Positions 24,906 to 35,056 are shown, counted from the first letter of the stretch. The stretch is 64,000 nucleotides of DNA from JBBDWK01 sp040902885 (GCA_040902885.1 JBBDWK010000098.1:1-64000); one strand, 5' to 3'. Translations and numbers: made by a program. The notes: generated from the sequence alone by a model not told the origin.

Positions 24906-27900
24906 TCAAAAGCGCTTCTTATAGAGAATATCGACGCCCAGCAGGCCGTTCTCCTCGCGCAGCGCCACCAGGGAGTACTCCTTGTTCAGTGCCCATTCCA
25001 CGCGGATGATCTGCGGATTGCTGCGCGTCAGGTTGGTGATGTAGGTGAAAGTGATATCGCGGCTGATCTGCTGCTCGAGCGTCAACCGGGCTTGCGGGTT
25101 GCCTTCCACTCCGGTCAACTGCGGATCGATCTTCAACCGGCTTACCCCGAAGAAGCGCTGCAGCCGATTGGAAAGGGGATTGGCGATGGCCGTTCCCAGC
25201 ACGGCGTTCGCGCCGAGCTGGGAGAAGCTCTGCGGCTGGGCAGTCTGGCGCGCGGCAAGCGTCGGGTCGGAAATGGGTGCGCGTCCCGTCGCCAGCAGCG
25301 CGACAATTTCGGAGAACTCCAGCGGCGGATCCGACCGGTGGGTCACGTTCAATTGGTTGGCCGGACCCGATATCGTCAGAGTTACGTCGATGCCACGGAC
25401 CCGGGTTTGAACGTCGATGTTCAGGACGGGCTCGATCTTTACCGGATTGGTGAAGGAGATGGTTCCCTGGCTGACCGTATAGTTGGTTCCGAAAAAGTTG
25501 AGTTCTCCCTGGGTTATGGTGACACGGCCCAGCACGACCGGGTTGTAGATGGTTCCCCGGAGGCGGAGGCTGGCCTCGGCCTGAATGTCCTGTGCCAGCG
25601 CGCTCTGGAAGCTGATGTCGGGAGAGGTCTCCATCTTGATGTCGAGCTGCATGTTGCCGAGGGGACCGGTTCGCACGGCGGGCGTACGCACCGGCTCGCT
25701 GGCCTTTGCCAGGACCGACCCAAAGTCGGTGCGCGGGTTGAAGCCCGTGCGAAGAATGGTAACCGTGCCGGACAACAAGCTGCGGCGGCTGGTGCCGGTC
25801 AGCTCGAGCGCGGCGTCCGCTGAGGTGCTCACGCCTTCGGGGTAGCGGACGCGTACCTGCGATGCATTGGCCTCCACTCGATAGATGACCTCGCCGCCGC
25901 TGAACCCCACGAAGCCGCCCAGCGTGACCTTGCCGCCGCCTGTCTCGCCGCTGAAGTTCTGGATGGTCGCGCGGTTCCCGTCGAACAGGATCAGCCCGTT
26001 GGCTTTGCTCAATCCATTCGGCAGATCGACGTAGTTCAGCGCGGCGTCCTGCAATTCGGCGCGTCCGTTGATCAGCGGCTGGCGGATCGCGCCCCGGATC
26101 GATGTATCCAGAACGGCGTTGCCGCTGGCCATTATGTCCGGATCGAGTTCCTCCAGGATGCCCAGTTCAATCTCACCTGTCACGCGAAGATCGAGGGGGT
26201 TTTTGTCTTTTAGCAGGACTTGGCCGGAGATGGAAAAATCCGTGGACGGACCCACCAGGTGCGCACTTTCCACCCGCACCACGGAGCGCTCCAGAACCAG
26301 ACGGACCGGGCCGGCATTGCGGAGCGTGAGCTGCCGCCGGCTGATGCGAACGCCCTCCGGGGGAGGCGGCGTCAAGCGGAGATTGTCGACCTGCAGCGAG
26401 GCTAGCCAGGCTGCCGGTTCGAAGGCCGGCCCAGCCAGTGTCAGCTTGCCTTCCGCCGTGCCGCCCAGTTGGAAGCGGCTCTCCGGGTCCAGCCAATTGC
26501 GCAAGGCAGGGAGCGAGAGCGGGGAGAAGGTGACTTCGGCCGACCCTGGATAACCGCGCACGAGCTTCCACTGGCCAGCGCCTCGAATTTGCGATTCCAA
26601 AAAGTTAGATTCCGCTTTAATGTTTATATTGGAACCACTTGTATTGACTGCCAGTAAAGCGTCTCCAAGCGGTCTCTTCTGAAATACGAGCCGCTGCCCG
26701 TTGGCTTCGCCGTCAATGCGCGTCAACAGAAACCGCGAGCCGCCGCCGGCCTCCGCTTCGCTGCGCAAGGTTGCCTCGCCAGCCGCCTTGATCTGAACCG
26801 AACCTTGCAAATCGGGCAGGAGTTCTTTGGCCTTCCGGAACGTCTCAATCGCCATTTGGTTACTGGAAACTGAGAACTCGAGCTCGCCGGCATCATAGCG
26901 GCCGGGCGCATGTTGAAAGCGCGCGGTCCCCTCCACGCGCGACGCCCCGAGTTCCAGAATTCCCGGTTTCAAGGTCAGCACCTCGTCCGCATACGCGACC
27001 TCGCCTCGTATCCGTTCGAAGGGTTCGTCGTAAGCTTCGCCTTTTGCGGCGGTGAAGCTGGCGTGCAGCACTGGCTGGGCGGGCGTCCCGGAGATTTCGG
27101 CGGTAGCCGCAAGCGTGCCGCGAACCGGCAGGTTGGGCTGCCCGGCCAGAACCGCGATGTCCTTCAGTTCCGCGTTCCGCACCTTGGCACTGAGCGCCAG
27201 TTGGGCAGACCGCTCCAGCTTCCAGTTGGACAGGCCGACCTGCCCTTCCACCTGCAGGTCGTTCACCCCTTGCCGAAGGCGCACGTTCCGGATGCGCAGC
27301 CCGCTCTTTTCGAGTGAAAAATCCGTGGCAAGCGAATCGAACTTGCGTTTCTCAAACACGAACCCGGTCAGCGTTGCGTTGCCCGAAACCAAGGGCGCGG
27401 AGAGAGGGCCGCTTACGTATCCTTCGAAGTGCGCGGCGCCGTTTTCCAGGCGAACGGGAACCGGCTCGGGCGCAAGCAGGGGCGCAAGATCCTCGAGGTC
27501 GCGCGAATCGAACTGGACCTGCATACGCGCGTCGCGCGCGCCCAGGGCGCCGGAAAACTTCGCCTGGCTGCTTCCGAATGCCAGTTCGGAGTTTCCAAGG
27601 TCGAGGAACTCGCGGGCGGAATCGAAGCGAGCGTCAATCGAGCCGGAAAGCGGAATTTTGCCCTCCGCGGGGACGATGCCAAGCTTAGTCTCCGCCGTCC
27701 AGGCAAGATCTTTCCTTTGCGCATTCGGGAACAGGCCGCGGATCTCAACCGGCCCGGAGAGCACGCCGCTCCAGCCCTGTTGGGTTTGTTTGGCAAATAA
27801 GAAAAGTTCCTGCAGACGGAAGCCCTCGGCCCTGCCGGCCACGGAGAAGCTCTCCAGCTTCGAGACCGTGGCACTGCCCACGAATCGCCCGCCCAGCGCC

Positions 27901-28895
27901 GAGAGGGTCAGGCCGGTCAGAAGAATCCGGTCCGGGACGGCCTCCAGCCGTGCTTTTGCGCGAACGCCGTTGAGTTGAAAATCACCGGTGCGGAATCCAA
28001 GCCCAGATCCTTCCATCTCGCCCGCAACGCGGTACACGCCGTCAGGCTGAAAGCTGGCCTCTCCGGAGACGGTCGCCGTACCCCGCCGGACGACCGGGAG
28101 CTTCAGCGCCGGCCCAAATTGCTCCAGAGCGAGCGTGGTTTGAAACTGCAGCACGCCGCGCGGATTCGCAAAGTCTTCGACGACGCCGGAAACCAGCAGT
28201 TCCGCACCGTCGCCCAGCAGGCGCGCGTTCAGAATGCGCAGCCGCTGCTTCTCCACGCTAAGCGCCACGGAAGTGTTCACGGGCATGGGAATACCCACGA
28301 CGCGCAGAGACAAGTCGCCCTGGTAGCGCGAGCTGAATGGGTCATAGCGAAACAGCGCCTGCAAATTCTCTCCCTGGATATCGAGAGGAATCCGCCGGTC
28401 GGCATAGCGGACCGTGCCCTTCTCCACGCTGAATCGCTTCACCGCCAGGTCGAGGATGGTTTCCATCACTGGCGATCCCGTCCGTTTGACTTTCGGTTCC
28501 GGAATATTGGTGCGCCCATTCTCGAAGAGAATCACGTTGACGTTCGGCTCGGTGACTTCCAGTAAGGCAATGTCAACCTGCCTGCCCAAAACCGAGGCGA
28601 TGTGAAGTCCCACCGCGATGGAGCGGATGCGCGCCAGCGGCGGACTGCCTGCGGGTTCCGTGCCGCGAATCACGAAATCCGCGACTTCCGCCCGGAGACT
28701 CCGCCAATCGAAACGGAAGGCGCCGATCTCGACCGTGCCGCCCGTGGCGCGCTCCACTTCAGCCACGATCCGTTTGCGCACCTGCTCATGGAACCAGGCG
28801 GTCTGCAGAACAATCGCCGCCGCAACCGCCAGCACCAGGACCAGTGCGGCGAGAGAGCCCGCGGCGATGAGAGCGATCCTAAGGGGCTTCGCCAA
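24906..28895 (-). CDS. TamB-like translocation/assembly protein
   Basis: A 1329-residue protein. I start at TTG 28895: AAGGAG lies about nine bases before it and the first residues (AKPLRIALIAAGSLAALVLV) form the single inner-membrane anchor; the upstream part of the frame is antisense to real sequence. The body is a long beta-rich repeat region (AsmA/TamB bridge). The C-terminal TamB domain shows GTIYNPVVLGRVTITQGELN, RVRGIDVTLTISGPANQLNV, and LATGRAPIS, ending YKKRF with terminal Phe. It spans the periplasm and moves lipids or helps insert barrels. It overlaps the SurA-like gene by 17 bases. Confidence 0.9.
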   Translation of the reverse strand: MAKPLRIALIAAGSLAALVLVLAVAAAIVLQTAWFHEQVRKRIVAEVERATGGTVEIGAFRFDWRSLRAEVADFVIRGTEPAGSPPLARIRSIAVGLHIASVLGRQVDIALLEVTEPNVNVILFENGRTNIPEPKVKRTGSPVMETILDLAVKRFSVEKGTVRYADRRIPLDIQGENLQALFRYDPFSSRYQGDLSLRVVGIPMPVNTSVALSVEKQRLRILNARLLGDGAELLVSGVVEDFANPRGVLQFQTTLALEQFGPALKLPVVRRGTATVSGEASFQPDGVYRVAGEMEGSGLGFRTGDFQLNGVRAKARLEAVPDRILLTGLTLSALGGRFVGSATVSKLESFSVAGRAEGFRLQELFLFAKQTQQGWSGVLSGPVEIRGLFPNAQRKDLAWTAETKLGIVPAEGKIPLSGSIDARFDSAREFLDLGNSELAFGSSQAKFSGALGARDARMQVQFDSRDLEDLAPLLAPEPVPVRLENGAAHFEGYVSGPLSAPLVSGNATLTGFVFEKRKFDSLATDFSLEKSGLRIRNVRLRQGVNDLQVEGQVGLSNWKLERSAQLALSAKVRNAELKDIAVLAGQPNLPVRGTLAATAEISGTPAQPVLHASFTAAKGEAYDEPFERIRGEVAYADEVLTLKPGILELGASRVEGTARFQHAPGRYDAGELEFSVSSNQMAIETFRKAKELLPDLQGSVQIKAAGEATLRSEAEAGGGSRFLLTRIDGEANGQRLVFQKRPLGDALLAVNTSGSNINIKAESNFLESQIRGAGQWKLVRGYPGSAEVTFSPLSLPALRNWLDPESRFQLGGTAEGKLTLAGPAFEPAAWLASLQVDNLRLTPPPPEGVRISRRQLTLRNAGPVRLVLERSVVRVESAHLVGPSTDFSISGQVLLKDKNPLDLRVTGEIELGILEELDPDIMASGNAVLDTSIRGAIRQPLINGRAELQDAALNYVDLPNGLSKANGLILFDGNRATIQNFSGETGGGKVTLGGFVGFSGGEVIYRVEANASQVRVRYPEGVSTSADAALELTGTSRRSLLSGTVTILRTGFNPRTDFGSVLAKASEPVRTPAVRTGPLGNMQLDIKMETSPDISFQSALAQDIQAEASLRLRGTIYNPVVLGRVTITQGELNFFGTNYTVSQGTISFTNPVKIEPVLNIDVQTRVRGIDVTLTISGPANQLNVTHRSDPPLEFSEIVALLATGRAPISDPTLAARQTAQPQSFSQLGANAVLGTAIANPLSNRLQRFFGVSRLKIDPQLTGVEGNPQARLTLEQQISRDITFTYITNLTRSNPQIIRVEWALNKEYSLVALREENGLLGVDILYKKRF

Positions 28896-29601
28896 GGAAG
28901 GCTCCTTCCCGATACTCGATTCGGGTCCGCGCCCGTGTCTCCTGAAGCCAGACTTCCAGCAGCCGGTCCGACTCCTCCGCGGCCAGCAGTCTCTCAATCT
29001 TGTTGCGCGCCTCAACGGGAACTTCCACCGTCGGCGCTATAGACGGAGGCGGCCCTTTGCCGGCGAAGGCGATTTTGGGCAGCACTTCACGCCGGTAGTA
29101 TTCCCGAATATCTTCTTCCTTGATCTGCACGCCCGGGCGGAAGCGGTAGTCGATAAAGCGAACGATCTGAAGCTGTCGCGTCAGGTGCGCCCGCAGAGCT
29201 TTCTCGGAAATGCCGTACTTCGCCAGCGCGGCTCGGAACGCCGCCTCGTTGGGATAGCCGGAAATCGTGTCGCGAAACATCTGCTCGATGTCCTCATCGG
29301 GCGCGGCGGGATACCGGCTGATTTCGATTTCCTTGAGAATCAGCCCACGTTCCACCAGCCGCTCGGCCGCTGCTCTTTTGGACGGCCCGCCAAAGTCCGC
29401 CGGTTCCCGATTCTGAAAAGCGGTGAAGCGAATCTCCCGGAGGATGGCGCTTTCGGTGATGACCTGATAGTCGCCGATAGCGACCGCGACGCGGTCGATG
29501 ATTTCTCCCCGGCATGCCATAACTGCCAGCAGGGCGCAGACGAACGCACGGCAGCTCCGCTCGCGGGGGCGCGCCATCCGGTGCTGGCCTTGTTGCGGCA
29601 T
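28879..29601 (-). CDS. SurA-N-like periplasmic chaperone, no PPIase domain
   Basis: A 240-residue protein with a signal region (AFVCALLAVMACRGE) and a SurA N-terminal-type helical fold: IIDRVAVAIGDYQVITESAIL resembles the SurA start, followed by VERGLILKEIE, and long helices (ISEKALRAHLTRQLQIVRFIDYRF split over about 30 residues). No parvulin PPIase block is present, so a pure holdase is likely. Its ATG overlaps the stop of the BamA-like gene by one base and it overlaps the TamB start, forming a tight outer-membrane assembly set. Confidence 0.8.
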   Translation of the reverse strand: MPQQGQHRMARPRERSCRAFVCALLAVMACRGEIIDRVAVAIGDYQVITESAILREIRFTAFQNREPADFGGPSKRAAAERLVERGLILKEIEISRYPAAPDEDIEQMFRDTISGYPNEAAFRAALAKYGISEKALRAHLTRQLQIVRFIDYRFRPGVQIKEEDIREYYRREVLPKIAFAGKGPPPSIAPTVEVPVEARNKIERLLAAEESDRLLEVWLQETRARTRIEYREGAFLGEAP

Positions 29602-32594
29602 CAGAACGTCTGGCCTATCGAGAAATGAAACTGGAAGCGGTTAATCCGCTGGTCCGTTTGCACGCCTTCGCCACGGAACAGCTCGTCGCGCGTTCCCGCG
29701 AATCCGAAGAAGCGCGGCGAATTGGGTGCGTATGCCAGATCCACGCGCACTGGGCCGATCGGTGTGCGGTACCGGAGGCCGATGCCCACGGCGTGGACCA
29801 TATAGTCAAAATCCTTATCGTCGCGCTGGGTGACGCGAAATGAAAAATTTCCCAGGCGCGAGAACACGTTGCCGAAGTCGTGGAATAGCACGCCTCCGAT
29901 ATTGTCGCCGAGCAGGGGATAGCGCAGCTCCAGAGAGTGAAAGAACTGTGCTGAACCGCCCAGGGGGAAGCCGGTCACTTCGTCGCGCGGTCCGGCCTGA
30001 TTTTCGGGGAAGCCCCGGTGCGACGTGCCGCCGCCCGAGAAGAAGCGCTCCGGCAGGGGTATCTCGGAGGACTGGCCGCCGGCCAATGGCTTGATCCATC
30101 CGAACGTGCCCGAGCGGGCCAGCACGAGCTTCCGCCCAATCGGATGATAGGTGTTGTTCCGCAGCAGCAGCCGGTAGAAGTCGGCCTGCGAACCGAAGAT
30201 GTTCGACGCCAGACCGGTATCTACGGTGTTGTAGATGCCTTTGCGCGAATCGGCCGGATCGTCGCGCCGGTCCTGAATGTAAGTGCCGGAGAAGATGCCT
30301 ACGCGGACGGGCTGGGAAAGAAGGGGAATCAGCAGCGGGTCGATCTTCAGCGTGGAGCTATCGACGTTCACGCGCCGGTAGGCAAAACGGTAGAGCACCG
30401 TGCTCGGCTTGGATAACTTTTGCGAAAGCTGCACAGAACCCTCCGCGCGTTGGGCGGCGAAAGTGCGCACGTCGCGGGAGTCGTCGTAAAGCGTCGCGAA
30501 CGACAGATTCAGGTTCGGATTGTTTCGAAACCGCGGCGCGCTGTAATTGACGAGTCCCCTTCGCTGGAAGACCGAGAGGCGGCTGCGGAACGACAGAGTA
30601 TGACCCAACCCCAGCATGTTGAGCCGGCTGAAGTTGAGGGAAACCCTGGGACTGAAGCCGGCCGCACCGGCGGGCGCGTCGAAGCTGGCCTGGCTGCCGC
30701 CGATGCGTCCCAACTCCGCGCCGAAGCCCGCGGTTAAGGAATACCTGCGCGCCTCTTCCATCTGATACAGCACGTACTTGCTCGGTGTGTCCCCTTCGGG
30801 GTTCTGGATGGCCATGTCCACCTTGGCAAAGACCCCCAGATCGTAGAGCCGCTTTTGCGTATCCGCCATGCGCGCTTGGGAGAGCGGATCGCCCGGATTC
30901 AGCAGAATGTTCTGATGGACCAGGCTGGGCTTGGTCGCCTCCAGGCCGCTGATCAGCACCTGATTAACAAACTGCCGCTTGCCCTCCTCGATCCGAAAGC
31001 GCAGATCCATCCTTTGGGGCTCGGGACTTTCGCGATAGCTCCACTCAAAGGTTGCATCGGCATAGCCGCCGTTGAAATAATCCGCCAGAACGTTGTCGCG
31101 GTCGATGGCGATATTGAGCTCGCTGAACGGCTGCCCCTCCGTGGAGCTCAGCATCCCCAACACGCGGTCGTGATGCTCCTCGCTGATCCCCATGACCTCC
31201 AGATTGGAGACGAACCACTGCGGCCCTTCATCAATGACGATCTTGAGCGAAAGCGCCCCCCGCTCGCCTTTGTAATCTTCGGTAATTTCCGAAGCGATCT
31301 TCACATCGCGAAAACCGTTGGAGCGGTAGAGATTGCCGACCGCCTCCTCGTCCCGCCGCAGAAAGCTTTCGCTGTAGCGCCCGCGGCGGAATTGCAGCGA
31401 GCTGGGGGTGATGAACATGCGCTCGCGGATGGTCTCCGTATCGAAATAACGGTTTCCTTCGATTTCCAGGTTGACCAGCTTGTGGCGCCTGCCCAGATTG
31501 ATCAGGTAATCGACGAAGGCTTTGTCGTTCTGCACGCGCTGCTGCTTGAACTCCACTTCCACCTGGAAGTAGCCCTCCGATTGCAAATAATCGCGCAGGT
31601 TCCTGGCGCCTTCGACGAGAAGGTCGCGGTCCACGGCCCGTTCTTCATAGATGGGAATCAGGCGGCGGACGCGGCCTTGGGAGATCTTGGCGCCGATAAT
31701 GCGCACTTCGATTTTCGGCCCGCCGTCGATATAGAGCGTCGGCTGCACCCGGCGCTCGTCTTCCTCGAAGTGCATCTCCATCAGCGAGACCGACGCCATC
31801 AACCGGTCGTCCTTGACGTAGCGCGTGCGCACGTTCTCCAGGCCCCGCTGCAAGCGGTTCTGGGTCGCCGGCTTCCACCCGAACCAGCCCTTCCACTTCG
31901 TGGCGTCAACGACCTTGTCCTCCGGCATCTGCGGCTCGCCCACGATCACGGGATGGCTGAACTTCGCGCGCTTCGGGGTTTCCACCACGAACTCGATGCT
32001 CACCTGCTGCGTGCGCGGATCGTGGTGAAAGCGCGGTTCGATGTGGCTCTCGTGGTACCCGTTGCTTTGCAGCAGATTTTTAACGCCGTCAATAGCTCCA
32101 CTCAAGTCCTCTTTTCGAAACGGCTCCCCCAGGCTGAGCCGGGTGGCATTGGCGAGCTGGCCCAGGTTGGGCGGCTCTCCGACCTCGCCTGCCACGGACA
32201 CGCGCCCGATAAACCAACTATTCTCCGTCAGAAAGCGGACGACAACCTCGTCGTTCCGTATCTCGGCGTCCACTTGTATGTTTGTGTAGCGCCCGGTTGC
32301 GTAGAGCCGCTCGACGGCCGCTTGCACGGCCTCCATCTCCAGCGGCGTGTTCGCTTTCAGCGGCAAAATCTGATGCAGATCCTGAGGTGAAAGCGGCTGT
32401 TCCTCCGGAACGAAAAGGATGACGCCGATCCGCTTCCCCTCGTAATCCTGAGCCGCGGCGGCCAAATAGCCACAAAATACAAGGTGTGCGATGGGGATGA
32501 AAATTTTACAAAAGGCTACCGGTCGCAACACTATCCATGATAGTACGGGTAGCCGCCGCGGCTGTTTTGCTACAGTGGCTGAAGCCGGCTTCAT
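29601..32594 (-). CDS. BamA/TamA-family outer-membrane assembly protein
   Basis: About 997 residues from the ATG at 32594; the exact start is uncertain because the divergent ThiF gene begins at almost the same base, and a later start before the hydrophobic FIPIAHLVFCGYLAAAAQ signal is possible. Several POTRA-type repeats fill about 40-600 (for example VERLYATGRYTNIQVDAEI, NLRDYLQSEGYFQVEVEF, RLYDLGVFAKVDMAI). The Omp85 barrel occupies the last 350 residues, with the conserved GGTSHRGF loop and IGLRYRTPIGPVRVDLAYA near the end; the last residue is Phe. It inserts barrels into the outer membrane. Confidence 0.9.
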   Translation of the reverse strand: MKPASATVAKQPRRLPVLSWIVLRPVAFCKIFIPIAHLVFCGYLAAAAQDYEGKRIGVILFVPEEQPLSPQDLHQILPLKANTPLEMEAVQAAVERLYATGRYTNIQVDAEIRNDEVVVRFLTENSWFIGRVSVAGEVGEPPNLGQLANATRLSLGEPFRKEDLSGAIDGVKNLLQSNGYHESHIEPRFHHDPRTQQVSIEFVVETPKRAKFSHPVIVGEPQMPEDKVVDATKWKGWFGWKPATQNRLQRGLENVRTRYVKDDRLMASVSLMEMHFEEDERRVQPTLYIDGGPKIEVRIIGAKISQGRVRRLIPIYEERAVDRDLLVEGARNLRDYLQSEGYFQVEVEFKQQRVQNDKAFVDYLINLGRRHKLVNLEIEGNRYFDTETIRERMFITPSSLQFRRGRYSESFLRRDEEAVGNLYRSNGFRDVKIASEITEDYKGERGALSLKIVIDEGPQWFVSNLEVMGISEEHHDRVLGMLSSTEGQPFSELNIAIDRDNVLADYFNGGYADATFEWSYRESPEPQRMDLRFRIEEGKRQFVNQVLISGLEATKPSLVHQNILLNPGDPLSQARMADTQKRLYDLGVFAKVDMAIQNPEGDTPSKYVLYQMEEARRYSLTAGFGAELGRIGGSQASFDAPAGAAGFSPRVSLNFSRLNMLGLGHTLSFRSRLSVFQRRGLVNYSAPRFRNNPNLNLSFATLYDDSRDVRTFAAQRAEGSVQLSQKLSKPSTVLYRFAYRRVNVDSSTLKIDPLLIPLLSQPVRVGIFSGTYIQDRRDDPADSRKGIYNTVDTGLASNIFGSQADFYRLLLRNNTYHPIGRKLVLARSGTFGWIKPLAGGQSSEIPLPERFFSGGGTSHRGFPENQAGPRDEVTGFPLGGSAQFFHSLELRYPLLGDNIGGVLFHDFGNVFSRLGNFSFRVTQRDDKDFDYMVHAVGIGLRYRTPIGPVRVDLAYAPNSPRFFGFAGTRDELFRGEGVQTDQRINRFQFHFSIGQTF

Positions 32595-33618
32595 GATGGA
32601 TTCCGAACAGCGCGAGAGATATTCACGGCAAATTTTGTTCCCAGGCATAGGGGAACAGGGTCAGGAGCGCCTGCTCGCTTCGCATGCCGCCGTAGTGGGG
32701 TGCGGAGCGCTTGGAAGTTTCCAGGCCGAGGCGCTGGTGCGGGCGGGCGTCGGACGGCTGAGCATCATCGACCGCGATTATGTGGAATCCAGCAACCTGC
32801 AGCGCCAGTGGCTTTTCGAGGAGTCCGATGCGGCTCAAGGGCTTCCCAAGGCCGCGGCGGCCGAACGGCGGCTGAAACGGGTGAATTCGGGTGTTCGCGT
32901 CGAGGGCGTGATCGCCGACCTCGCCCCGGACAATATCGCGGACCTTCTGGCAGACGTACATATCCTGTTGGACGGCACGGACAACTTTGAAACACGTTAT
33001 TTAATGAATGATTTTTCGATTGACCGGGGAATTCCCTGGATCTACGGGGCAGCTGTGGGCGGCTACGGCCTGTCCATGCCCGTGCTTCCCGGCCACACCT
33101 GCTGTCTGCGCTGCGTCTACCCGGACCCGCCTTCCGGCATTCAGCCAACCTGCGAAACCGCCGGCGTGCTGAACGCGATTACCGCCGCTGTGGGCGCAAT
33201 CCAGGTCGCCGATGCCTTGAAGATTCTTTCGGGAAACTGGCGGAGCGTGCGGGCGCGCATCACGACTCTCGATATATGGAACGGCGGCCTGCGCGAGGTG
33301 GAGCAGCCCGCGCCCGGCCCGGACTGCCCGGCCTGCGGGTTGCGCGACCGGGCGTATCTCGACGGCGAGCGCCGCGCGCCTGTGAGCCTCTGCGGACGGA
33401 ACGCAGTGCAGATTCACGAACGGTCCCGGCCGGTTGCCCTGGTTGAATTGAAGGCCAGGCTCGAGCCGCTGGGCGAAGTGCGCGCGAACGAGTTCGCGCT
33501 GCGGTTTTTCAGAGAACCCTACGAGATGACCATCTTCCCGGACGGCCGCGTAATCATCAAGGGGACCACGGATATCGGCGTCGCGCGCAGCCTGTATGCC
33601 AGGTACGTTGGGGGGTGA
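32593..33618 (+). CDS. ThiF/MoeB-family adenylyltransferase (E1-like)
   Basis: A 341-residue protein read from ATG 32593 (or 32596). ERYSRQILFPGIGEQGQERL is the classic family start; a further upstream frame is not family-like. The nucleotide site is VVGCGALGS; Asp in IIDRDYVE and Arg in NLQRQ follow. Zinc Cys pairs are CLRC and CPAC, and the adenylation-loop Cys is in PTCETAGV. A C-terminal domain of about 90 residues (SLCGRNAVQIHE onward) is usual in this subgroup. It activates a ThiS- or MoaD-type protein for thiamine or molybdopterin sulfur transfer. No ThiS/MoaD gene is visible nearby. Confidence 0.9.
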   Translation: MMDSEQRERYSRQILFPGIGEQGQERLLASHAAVVGCGALGSFQAEALVRAGVGRLSIIDRDYVESSNLQRQWLFEESDAAQGLPKAAAAERRLKRVNSGVRVEGVIADLAPDNIADLLADVHILLDGTDNFETRYLMNDFSIDRGIPWIYGAAVGGYGLSMPVLPGHTCCLRCVYPDPPSGIQPTCETAGVLNAITAAVGAIQVADALKILSGNWRSVRARITTLDIWNGGLREVEQPAPGPDCPACGLRDRAYLDGERRAPVSLCGRNAVQIHERSRPVALVELKARLEPLGEVRANEFALRFFREPYEMTIFPDGRVIIKGTTDIGVARSLYARYVGG

Positions 33619-33706
33619 AGGGTGGAACGCTTCGATATGAGGCGCGTGGGCGATGCTTCATGGAGACAGTGAGCGGGGGAATAAGAGAAGTAGAGGAGAT
33701 GGCCCG

Positions 33707-34909
33707 ATGAAAACTTCGAAATATTTGATTCTTGGCGGCGGAATGGTCGCTGGGTACGCGGCGAAACAACTTGTCGAGAGCGGGCTAAAGCCAGGTGAAT
33801 TAACAATCGTGTCCGCCGATGGTTCGATCCCATACGAGCGGCCGCCTCTGTCAAAGGGTTTCCTCGCCGGGAAGGACACGGAAGCCAGCGTCTTCATTAG
33901 CGCTGAGGACTTTTACCGCAAGCACGAGATCGAAATCAAGCTCAATAGCGTAGTGGACGGCGTCGATCCCGCCCGGAAGAGCGTGCATCTGCATTCCGGC
34001 GAGGAGATCGGATTCGAAAAGCTCGTCGTGGCCACCGGCGCTCGAGTGAGGACGTTGGACATTCCCGGCCGCGACCTCGCGGGCGTTTACTATTTGCGCA
34101 CCCTCGAGGACTCGAAACGTATTCGCCAGAAGGCCGGGAGTGCGAAGCGGGCAGTTGTAATTGGAGGTGGATTCATTGCAATGGAAGTGACCTCGGTGCT
34201 CGCGCAGAAGGGGATCGAGACGACGATGGTTCTGCCCGATGACCGAATCTGGAAGCGCTTCTTCACTTCGCCAATGTCCCGATTCTTCGAGAATTACTAC
34301 ACCGCGCGAGGCGTGCGGTTCGCCAAAAACACCAAAGTCGTCGAGATAACCGGCGCTGGCGCCGCTGAATCGGCTGTATTGCAAAACGGCGAGACCCTAA
34401 ATTGTGACATGGTCGTGGCGGGCATTGGAGTAATGCCTGTCACGGAGCCGCTAATCAACAGTGGAATAGAAATAGCGGATGGCGTGGTAGTGAATGAGTA
34501 CCTCGAGACCAACCAGCGCGATATCTATGGGGCCGGAGACGTGGCAAGTTATTATGATGTGCTGTTCGGCAAACATCGCCGCGCGGAGCATTGGGACAAC
34601 GCGGTTTCGCACGGTCAGTACTGCGCCCGGGCCCTGTTAGGAGAACGTACGCCGTTCGTACATGTTCCGTATTTTTTCTCCGACGTTTTCGATCTCTCTT
34701 ATGAGTTCTGGGGAGACCCTTCCGGTGCGGAAGAAATCGTCGTGCGTGGAGACTTGTCGAGCAGCAGCTTCAGCGTCTGGTGGTTGCGGCAAGGGAGGCT
34801 GGCGGCAGCCTTCACGATGAACCGTCCGGACGAGGAGCGTGAGGCCGCCCCGCGATTGATCCAGTCAAAAGAGCCGGCTTCCGCGGAGACGCTGCCGCCG
34901 GCGCGTTGA
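33707..34909 (+). CDS. FAD-dependent NAD(P)H oxidoreductase
   Basis: A 400-residue flavoprotein with GAGGAG ahead of the chosen ATG (33707). FAD-binding YLILGGGMVAGYAAKQL starts the chain, with PYERPPLSKGFLAGK as in ferredoxin and rubredoxin reductases. VVATGARVRTLDIPG and the NAD(P) Rossmann AVVIGGGFIAMEV follow, and IYGAGDVASYYD binds the FAD ribityl part. The C-terminal domain (HWDNAVSHGQYCARALLG) is of the apoptosis-inducing-factor/rhodocoxin-reductase type. No ferredoxin or oxygenase gene is adjacent, so the acceptor is unknown. The C-terminal 30 residues are low-complexity. Confidence 0.9.
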   Translation: MKTSKYLILGGGMVAGYAAKQLVESGLKPGELTIVSADGSIPYERPPLSKGFLAGKDTEASVFISAEDFYRKHEIEIKLNSVVDGVDPARKSVHLHSGEEIGFEKLVVATGARVRTLDIPGRDLAGVYYLRTLEDSKRIRQKAGSAKRAVVIGGGFIAMEVTSVLAQKGIETTMVLPDDRIWKRFFTSPMSRFFENYYTARGVRFAKNTKVVEITGAGAAESAVLQNGETLNCDMVVAGIGVMPVTEPLINSGIEIADGVVVNEYLETNQRDIYGAGDVASYYDVLFGKHRRAEHWDNAVSHGQYCARALLGERTPFVHVPYFFSDVFDLSYEFWGDPSGAEEIVVRGDLSSSSFSVWWLRQGRLAAAFTMNRPDEEREAAPRLIQSKEPASAETLPPAR

Positions 34910-35056
34910 CTGTCACACATCTCCGTTACGCTCGCTAGCGCGCGTGCTTCCCCAAGCTGTGATACCGCAGGTAGAGATGGTCCGCGCTCTGCTTCACACT
35001 GACGGTCCACGGCTCCGCTGCCGCTCACAATCATATTTGGCGGCGGCTCTGGCTTG
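34910..35056. other. intergenic, no recognised feature
   Basis: This 147-bp region separates the oxidoreductase stop from the stop of the minus-strand DUF488 gene. A short minus-strand frame with protein-like sequence (VSVKQSADHLYLRYHS) is visible but has no start signal and is not assignable; it may be a relic. No strong terminator hairpin was found. Confidence 0.3.

Noticed and set aside
30855..32390. 511-residue plus-strand frame
   Set aside because: Antisense to the BamA-like gene; no ribosome site and no family words.
34910..35056. Possible coding relic before DUF488
   Set aside because: A short protein-like minus-strand stretch is visible but has no start, no extent and no family.
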